Notes under the pieces: model-generated
The model's database searches: none
What the model saw: the letters and a program-made list of their open reading frames with translations, nothing else
What the model was told of the DNA's origin: nothing
DNA from: CAYPEL01 sp036479985
Lineage (GTDB): Bacteria; Pseudomonadota; Gammaproteobacteria; DSM-19610
DNA: 64,000 nucleotides
Direction of reading: 5' to 3'
Assembly: GCA_965224815.1 (NCBI GenBank)
Contig: CBDDAF010000003.1
Coordinates: 2,542,001-2,606,000 of the forward strand
Part shown: positions 59,202-64,000 of the stretch, piece after piece
Numbering within the stretch: the first letter of the stretch is position 1
Layout of the letters: the number at the start of each line of letters is the position of its first letter
Program-made: the position numbers and the translations under genes

Positions 59202-59756
59202 ATGCATTCTCAGATAGAATGCCGACCGGTCGTGAGTTTTGCATACGAGGTGGATATTTTGCAGAAAAAACATACCTGGCTAAGACGAGGTGCAGAGTTA
59301 CTCATTATTCTTATGATTTTCCTGGCGGTGCATGCCTGGCAAACACGTCATGCGCCGAGTGGCCTCGCGCCTGCGATTAGTGGCGTATTACTGGATGGAT
59401 CTCCCGTATCGCTTGATCAATACCGGGGTAAGCCGATGTTGCTGCATTTCTGGGCGACCTGGTGCCCGATTTGTAATATAGAGCAAAAGTCTATCGCTGC
59501 ACTGGCCGATGATTATCCTGTATTGACGATCGCGATGGATGAAGCGAGCGCCCAGGAGATTCGTGAGTATATGAAAAATAAAAATGTCGATTATCCCGTG
59601 TTGCATGATCCGCAAGGCGTCATTGCAAAGCGGTATGCCATCGCCGGTGTGCCCAGTAGTTTTATTATTGGCCCAGCAGGTGAGGTTCGCTTTGTTGAAG
59701 TAGGTTACACCACGGGTTTCGGATTGCGTTTGAGGCTTTGGTGGGCTGGCTTTTGA
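59202..59756 (+). CDS. TlpA-like membrane-anchored thioredoxin
   Basis: A 184-residue protein disulfide reductase/oxidase: a membrane anchor at about 31-47 (ELLIILMIFLAVHAW), then a thioredoxin fold with the active site CPIC (Cys88, Cys91) in HFWATWCPICNIEQ and cis-Pro GVPSSFIIGP near 152. It acts in the periplasm on thiols of exported or cytochrome-maturation proteins. The true start may be TTG 59259, because GAGG stands just upstream; the ATG at 59202 lacks a good ribosome site. The next small gene starts nine bases after its stop. Confidence 0.87.
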   Translation: MHSQIECRPVVSFAYEVDILQKKHTWLRRGAELLIILMIFLAVHAWQTRHAPSGLAPAISGVLLDGSPVSLDQYRGKPMLLHFWATWCPICNIEQKSIAALADDYPVLTIAMDEASAQEIREYMKNKNVDYPVLHDPQGVIAKRYAIAGVPSSFIIGPAGEVRFVEVGYTTGFGLRLRLWWAGF

Positions 59757-59764
59757 TCAGTCAG

Positions 59765-59953
59765 ATGGATGACCAGGTGATTGCCGTGCTTGATGCGATT
59801 TGTAATCAGGGTTGTGATTTTGTTGACAGTTGTATCGAAGTGCTAACAGCTAATGGTATTCCTGAACAGACTCAAATATTGTCAGATCAGCAACGTAGTA
59901 GTTTGTTGGATGAATTACAGTCGATTATGGCTGTTTATCACGCTAGAGAATAA
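59765..59953 (+). CDS. Small hypothetical protein next to TlpA-like gene
   Basis: I chose ATG 59765 (MDDQVIAVLDAICNQGCDFV), giving 62 residues; a GTG-like in-frame extension begins inside the TlpA-like gene. Three cysteines (CNQGC and SCIEVL) lie in the first half, the rest is a helical, polar tail ending ELQSIMAVYHARE. I recognise no named family. The nine-base spacing suggests co-translation with the thioredoxin gene, and the cysteines are worth noting in that context. Confidence 0.65.
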   Translation: MDDQVIAVLDAICNQGCDFVDSCIEVLTANGIPEQTQILSDQQRSSLLDELQSIMAVYHARE

Positions 59954-60004
59954 TTTTCGCAAAGCTTCCTTGCTTTGCTTATGCTTCTTACCAAATATAT
60001 CTAG

Positions 60005-60080
60005 GCAATCTCCGATTATTTAGCAAGAATTTGTCGCATCCCATCGCGGCTAAAGCCGCTCCTAACACATCAGAGACCCC
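60005..60080. repeat. Family A hairpin element, copy 9, truncated
   Basis: The left flank GGCAATCTCCGATTATTTAG is present, but the left arm TAGGAGCGGCTTTAGCCGC is missing; it passes directly to CATCCCATCGCGGCTAAAGC and GCTCCTAACACATCAGAG. An internal deletion of the left arm explains this. It ends at the typA stop. Confidence 0.75.
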
Positions 60081-61895
60081 CTAAGCTGAACGGGCGGATT
60101 TTTTACGTTCATGCTCTTCAAGTAATTTTTTCCGTATCCGCAGAAAGCCGGGTGTGACTTCAACGAGTTCATCTTCGTCAACAAACTCCAGCGCTTGTTC
60201 CAGTGTCATTCTGATCGGTGGTGAAAGTACAATATTTTCATCGGTTCCGGATGCGCGGACATTGGTCAGCTGTTTGCCTTTGAGTGGATTGACCACCAGG
60301 TCATTGCTGCGTGCATGAATGCCGATCACCATACCCATATAGACTTCTTCGCCGTGCCCAATGAACAGGCGGCCGCGTTCTTGCAGAGTGAATAATGAAT
60401 ATCCCAGCGCCTTACCATTACCATTGGCAATCAACACGCCGTTAATCCGTTTGCCGAAATTACCTTTCTTGATCGGCGCATAATGATCAAACACATGGTA
60501 GAGCAGTCCGCTACCCTGAGTAGACGTGAGAAACTCAGTACGAAAACCGATTAGGCCCCGCGAAGGAATGATAAAGTCCAGGCGTACCCGGCCTTTACCA
60601 TCGGGCTGCATATTTTGTAAATCACCCCCGCGTTCGCCGAGCTTTTCCATCACGGTACCTTGGTGCTGATCCTCGACATCCACTGTTAACTGTTCACAAG
60701 GTTCCTGCATTTGACCATCGATTTCGCGCACGATGACTTCTGGACGCGAGACACCAAGTTCATATCCTTCCCGGCGCATATTCTCGATCAGGATTGACAG
60801 GTGTAATTCGCCACGCCCGGATACCCGGAACTTGTCTGGATGTTCGGTAGGTTCAACACGCAGTGCGACGTTATGAATCAGTTCGCGGTCTAGTCTTTCT
60901 GAAATCTGGCGGGAGGTGACATATTTGCCATCGCGTCCGGCAAACGGTGAGTTATTAACCTGAAAGGTCATGCTCACTGTGGGTTCATCAACACTTAATG
61001 CAGGTAAGGCTTCAATAGTGTCTGGATGGCACAGTGTGTCTGATATTTTCAGACCGTCGATACCAGTAAAGGCGATGATGTCACCAGCCTGTACAGTTTC
61101 AGCTTCAATCCGTTCAAGACCAAGAAAACTGAACAGTTGCAATAGTCGGACATTGCGTGTCTTACCATCATGGTCTATCAAAGTCACCTGTGAGTTGGCA
61201 GAGATTTGTCCGCGTGTGATCCGGCCAATGCCGATAACACCAACATAACTGTTGTAGTCCAGTGCGCTGATCTGCATTTGAAACGGGCCATTCACGTCAA
61301 CATCAGGTGGGCTGACTTTGTCGATAATGGTTTCGATCAACGGAGTCATATCACCCTCACGGGCTTCGGGATCAAAGCTGGTAAAACCCTGGAGCCCCGA
61401 GCCATAGATGACCGGAAAATCCAGTTGTTCATCTGTCGCGCCCAGGTTATCAAACAGATCGAAGGTTTGATCCAGTGCCCAGCCCGGTCTTGCACCTGGA
61501 CGGTCTGTCTTGTTGATAAAAACGATGGGATTCAGGCCGCGCTGCAAAGCTTTTTGAGTGACAAAACGGGTTTGCGGCATGGGTCCTTCGACAGCGTCGA
61601 CGAGTAGCAGTACTGAATCGACCATGGATAGAACGCGTTCTACCTCGCCACCAAAATCGGCATGGCCGGGCGTGTCGACAATATTGATGCGGTAGTCTTT
61701 CCAGCGAATGGCGGTGTTTTTGGCAAGAATCGTGATGCCGCGTTCTTTTTCAAGGTCATTGGAGTCCATCACGCGCTCTGTTGTGGCCTTGCGGTCGTCC
61801 AGGGTGCCGGACTGGGCAAGCAGTTGATCGACCAGGGTGGTTTTCCCATGGTCAACGTGGGCGATAATGGCAATGTTGCGTAAACGGCTGATCAC
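60081..61895 (-). CDS. typA: Ribosome-associated GTPase TypA/BipA
   Basis: TypA is a translational GTPase that helps 50S subunit assembly at low temperature and under stress. I chose the GTG at 61893-61895 (VISRLRNIAIIAHVDHGKTT), with AGGA seven bases before it, giving 604 residues; an ATG ten codons upstream is possible. G1 AHVDHGKT, G3 DTPGHADFGGEVERV and G4 NKTD are intact, with the TypA-specific C-terminal domain (GVLIANGNGKALGYSLFTLQ). Confidence 0.97.
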   Translation of the reverse strand: MISRLRNIAIIAHVDHGKTTLVDQLLAQSGTLDDRKATTERVMDSNDLEKERGITILAKNTAIRWKDYRINIVDTPGHADFGGEVERVLSMVDSVLLLVDAVEGPMPQTRFVTQKALQRGLNPIVFINKTDRPGARPGWALDQTFDLFDNLGATDEQLDFPVIYGSGLQGFTSFDPEAREGDMTPLIETIIDKVSPPDVDVNGPFQMQISALDYNSYVGVIGIGRITRGQISANSQVTLIDHDGKTRNVRLLQLFSFLGLERIEAETVQAGDIIAFTGIDGLKISDTLCHPDTIEALPALSVDEPTVSMTFQVNNSPFAGRDGKYVTSRQISERLDRELIHNVALRVEPTEHPDKFRVSGRGELHLSILIENMRREGYELGVSRPEVIVREIDGQMQEPCEQLTVDVEDQHQGTVMEKLGERGGDLQNMQPDGKGRVRLDFIIPSRGLIGFRTEFLTSTQGSGLLYHVFDHYAPIKKGNFGKRINGVLIANGNGKALGYSLFTLQERGRLFIGHGEEVYMGMVIGIHARSNDLVVNPLKGKQLTNVRASGTDENIVLSPPIRMTLEQALEFVDEDELVEVTPGFLRIRKKLLEEHERKKSARSA

Positions 61896-61966
61896 TGTGA
61901 AATCCTGCTGAGTCAAACAAGCCATTATAGCTTAATTTTTGGTCGAATGGCTTGTTATTGGGTGTG

Positions 61967-62098
61967 GAGGTTCTGAATAAGTCGTGAAACTCTTTATCAA
62001 TGGGGCGCTGTAAATACGTCCCTGTACGCTTGGCGGCCGCTTCCCTGCGGCCGACACCCATTGATTGAGAATGCCATGACTTAATCAGAGCTTCCTCA
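61967..62098. repeat. Family B element, copy 3, with diverged arms
   Basis: The interior GCTGTAAATACGTCCCTGTA continues to GCGGCCGCTTCCCTGCGGCC, recalling copies 1 and 2. The left arm (about 61970-62004, TTCTGAATAAGTCGTGAAAC...) and right arm (about 62058-62092, ATTGATTGAGAATGCCATGAC...) pair over about 27 of 35 positions. The arms resemble those of copy 2 (TGATTAA..., TCAATGG). It lies between typA and zapG. Confidence 0.75.
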
Positions 62099-62127
62099 AT
62101 GAGTTTTATGTGAGTGAGTGCTAGTTT

Positions 62128-62547
62128 TTACTGCGAGTTACCAGGGTTCCCACCTAGCAAGTCGTCTAGCGGTGTATTAAAAGACGAGGTGCTATCTGCT
62201 GGTTTGTCTGTGAGCAGTTTTTCTGGCTCTTTGTTCTGTTGCCCGAGTTGAAACATCTCAATCGGTTCCTGACATAATTGTTGAGAACTGTTAGCCAGGT
62301 GTTGGTAGACATCCCGATAACTCTCGGTCATTTTTTGAACCAGCGTTGACGTTTGTTTGAAATGGTCGGTGACTTTTGATTTATACTCAGTCAGCTCTTG
62401 TTCAAGACGGTCAACTTCTTCTTGAAGTTTTTTCGCCCGGCCGAAGTTATGCATAAAAAGTAGTGCCAAGCCAATTCCTAATATCACGCCGAAAGCGACA
62501 GCAATCAACGAGGTTCCCCAAAGCCAGCTGGTTTCTTGTCCGGTCAC
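62128..62547 (-). CDS. zapG: ZapG/YhcB-type inner-membrane protein (DUF1043)
   Basis: A 139-residue protein with a membrane segment at about 12-32 (SLIAVAFGVILGIGLALLFM) and a coiled coil at about 38-72 (KKLQEEVDRLEQELTEYKSK), the DUF1043 plan of YhcB/ZapG, which links cell-wall elongation and division in E. coli. The acidic, Ser/Thr-rich C-terminus is disordered. It is divergent from the DUF2007 gene. Confidence 0.9.
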   Translation of the reverse strand: MTGQETSWLWGTSLIAVAFGVILGIGLALLFMHNFGRAKKLQEEVDRLEQELTEYKSKVTDHFKQTSTLVQKMTESYRDVYQHLANSSQQLCQEPIEMFQLGQQNKEPEKLLTDKPADSTSSFNTPLDDLLGGNPGNSQ

Positions 62548-62646
62548 AATCTCTAGTCCATACTTGATCCAAGTATTACAGTATACCGTGAGTCATCAGG
62601 GATCGACAATCTGCTTGTCAGCCGAAGTTGCGTGATATCTATTGCA

Positions 62647-62958
62647 ATGATAAAAATTTTTACTTCAAGTGATAATTTATTAATCCACCACTACCAGAAT
62701 CTGCTGGAAAATGCGGGTTTTAGTTGTGTTATCAAGCAATCGTATTTGTCCGGTGGCGTTGGTGAATTGCCACCGATTGAGTGCTGGCCGGAATTATGGA
62801 TAGAGGATGATCATTTACAGGACAAGGCGATGAGTCTTATACAGTCTTCTGGTAATACGGATGGCGGGACTTTTTGGCAATGCCCCTGTGGTGAAAAGCA
62901 AGAACCACAATTTAATATTTGCTGGAAGTGTGGCAGCGAAAGAAAAGAGTCGTTATGA
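62647..62958 (+). CDS. DUF2007-type protein with C-terminal zinc ribbon
   Basis: I chose ATG 62647 (MIKIFTSSDNLLIHHYQNLL), 103 residues. The first 70 residues match the DUF2007 pattern: a beta-alpha-beta fold with FSCVIKQSYLSGGVGELPP and CWPELWIEDDHLQDKAMSLI. A zinc ribbon follows with Cys79, Cys81, Cys92 and Cys95 (QCPCGEKQEPQFNICWKCG), where Cys-X-Cys then Cys-XX-Cys fits metal binding. Function of the family is unknown, possibly signal transduction or metal sensing. Confidence 0.82.
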   Translation: MIKIFTSSDNLLIHHYQNLLENAGFSCVIKQSYLSGGVGELPPIECWPELWIEDDHLQDKAMSLIQSSGNTDGGTFWQCPCGEKQEPQFNICWKCGSERKESL

Positions 62959-63036
62959 TACATGCAGTAAATTTTGTAGAAAGTCTATTTCTGCAATCTA
63001 AAAACAGGAATCCCAAAAGGATGTCGGGGGAATGGA

Positions 63037-63306
63037 ATGAAATCTATCTACGTTGGCAATCTCGCCTTAGACGTAACACCAGAACAACTTGAAGCATTGT
63101 TTACACCGCACGGCAATGTGCTCTCCGTTAATTTAATTAATGATCGTGATTCCGGTGAACCACGAGGCTTTGCTTTTGTTGAAATGGATGATGAAGTTGC
63201 AGATCAAGCGATCGAATCAACCAATGGAATAGAATTTTGCGGCCGGAATTTAAAAGTTAATTTTGCTAAACCGCGCGGTGTGCGCCGATTGCGGCGCCCT
63301 CATTAG
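63037..63306 (+). CDS. Single-RRM RNA-binding protein
   Basis: An 89-residue RNA-recognition-motif protein with RNP2 IYVGNL (4-9) and RNP1 RGFAFVEM (43-50), the aromatic residues for RNA stacking present, and a basic C-terminal tail ending RRLRRPH. It resembles bacterial Rbp-like RRM proteins of cyanobacteria and gammaproteobacteria. It is followed by a GGGGGA ribosome site upstream. Its target RNAs are unknown. Confidence 0.92.
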   Translation: MKSIYVGNLALDVTPEQLEALFTPHGNVLSVNLINDRDSGEPRGFAFVEMDDEVADQAIESTNGIEFCGRNLKVNFAKPRGVRRLRRPH

Positions 63307-63318
63307 CATGCCTGGCGA

Positions 63319-64000
63319 TTAGCAACCCGTCAGGTCGCCAACGGGCTGGTCATCATTAGCTAAAAAAGACTGAATGTTTTCTGTGATGCCATTAATCAGG
63401 CGTTGCCGTGCCGCCTGACTTGCCCAGGCAACGTGCGGGGTGACGATCAGGTTTGCCAGATTTGCGTTGAGTAATGGATGGTTTTCCCCGGGCGGTTCAA
63501 CGTCTAAAACATCTACTGCGGCAGCGCCGATGTGTCCCGATCCTAATGCATCCAGTAGATCCAGTGAATTAACAATGCCGCCACGTGCTGTGTTGATCAA
63601 TATTGAATCCGGTTTCATCAGGGACAACTCATTCCGGCTGATCAGATTGTGGGTATTTTCGTTGAGCGGACAATGTAGACTCAGAACGTCTACCTGCGGT
63701 AATAATTTCTCTAAAGGCAGTCGATCTGTGTGTGGTTTGGTGCCAGGGCGTTGTGCGATGAGGATATTCATAGACATCGCACGGGCCAGTTTTGCGACTG
63801 CTTGTCCCAGTTCACCGTAGCCGATGATTCCCAGAGTTTTCCCTGCCAGTTCCTGTATAGGAATATCGAATACACAGAAATGTTCTGAACCCGGCCAGGT
63901 AGCTGTAGCAGCCCGGTAGCGATCCAGTTGCCGGGTCAGTGTTAATAACAACGCAAAGACATGTTCAGTAACAGACGCGGTAGCATAGCCGCGTACATTC
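63319..64000 (-). CDS. D-2-hydroxyacid dehydrogenase, C-terminal part
   Basis: The gene runs off the right end of the window; the visible frame covers 227 codons, and the frame is open to the edge (NVRGYATASVTEHVFALLLT at the start of the visible part). NAD-binding motif GIIGYGELGQAVA, catalytic Arg in INTARGGIV, Glu in DVLDVEPPGE, and His in VTPHVAWAS are all present. The family includes glycerate and hydroxypyruvate reductases; VRGYAT suggests the HprA/YcdW-like branch. It is convergent with the RRM gene (12 bp between the stops). Confidence 0.93.
   Translation of the reverse strand, partial: NVRGYATASVTEHVFALLLTLTRQLDRYRAATATWPGSEHFCVFDIPIQELAGKTLGIIGYGELGQAVAKLARAMSMNILIAQRPGTKPHTDRLPLEKLLPQVDVLSLHCPLNENTHNLISRNELSLMKPDSILINTARGGIVNSLDLLDALGSGHIGAAAVDVLDVEPPGENHPLLNANLANLIVTPHVAWASQAARQRLINGITENIQSFLANDDQPVGDLTGC

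Noticed and set aside
1..64000. CRISPR array, prophage or complete insertion sequence
   Set aside because: No regularly spaced repeat-spacer pattern, phage structural gene or intact transposase was seen. The spaced repeats are the families A to D or the histone-gene tandem array.

Overview
The window looks like the chromosome of a free-living gammaproteobacterium. The evidence is the gammaproteobacterial mre/mrd cell-shape cluster, the lolB-ispE-tRNA-Gln-prs-rplY-pth-ychF block in Pseudomonas-like order, fabA-fabB, hemA-prfA-prmC, rapA, hrpA, zapG and typA. GC is moderate (high 40s by eye). No ribosomal RNA, CRISPR array, prophage or intact insertion sequence was seen. I cannot name the species.

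Layout. 1-1101: a divergent pair, a VOC-like gene leaving the window and a LysR regulator. 1168-1915: a broken REP-associated tyrosine transposase (RAYT) flanked by REP-like palindromes. 1941-3990: three AT-rich minus-strand genes separated by two attC-like recombination sites, with a collapsed attC at the upstream end. This looks like a small integron cassette cluster without an integrase (CALIN). 4086-7075: ispG, then lexA with two SOS boxes and an imuA/sulA-like gene. 7030-16469: a ten-gene minus-strand wall-elongation cluster, mreB-mreC-mreD-mrdA-rodA-mltB-rlpA-dacA-dat. 16581-24529: gatC-gatA-gatB, hslO, an MscS-family channel, a YwqK/MORN-like exported protein and a DUF2853-like protein. 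24634-27855: hemA-prfA-prmC on the minus strand. 27981-35346: a frameshifted TPR lipoprotein, lolB, ispE, tRNA-Gln, prs, rplY, pth, ychF and tRNA-Met.

35355-38707 is an accessory island just after tRNA-Met: brnTA, vapBC, a decayed HigBA-type pair, two small exported proteins and a compact operon of three tiny overlapping ORFs, two of which are too short for routine gene calling. 39059-64000 is mostly housekeeping: rapA, a macro-domain protein, a CBM48 protein, two small c-type cytochromes, hrpA, an OmpA-like protein, a DUF937 protein, htpX, fabA-fabB, cyaY, yajQ, a thioesterase-like protein, a response regulator with a degenerate GGDEF domain, a histone H1-like Lys-rich repeat protein, a YihY-family membrane protein, a TlpA-like thioredoxin, typA, zapG, a DUF2007 protein, an RRM protein and a partial D-2-hydroxyacid dehydrogenase.

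Four dispersed repeat families occupy many intergenic gaps. Family A is a hairpin element built on TAGGAGCGGCTTTAGCCGC, with outer CTCTGAT/ATCAGAG ends; nine copies plus one derivative are seen. Family B is a core containing GTACAGGGATGTATTTACAG enclosed by long inverted arms (three copies). Family C is a CCCTCCCC/GGGGAGAGG palindrome, and two of its three copies are identical over 101 bp and flank gatB. Family D is the REP-like palindromes around the RAYT. The integron-like cluster, the repeat families and the tiny-ORF operon are the least conventional parts of the window.
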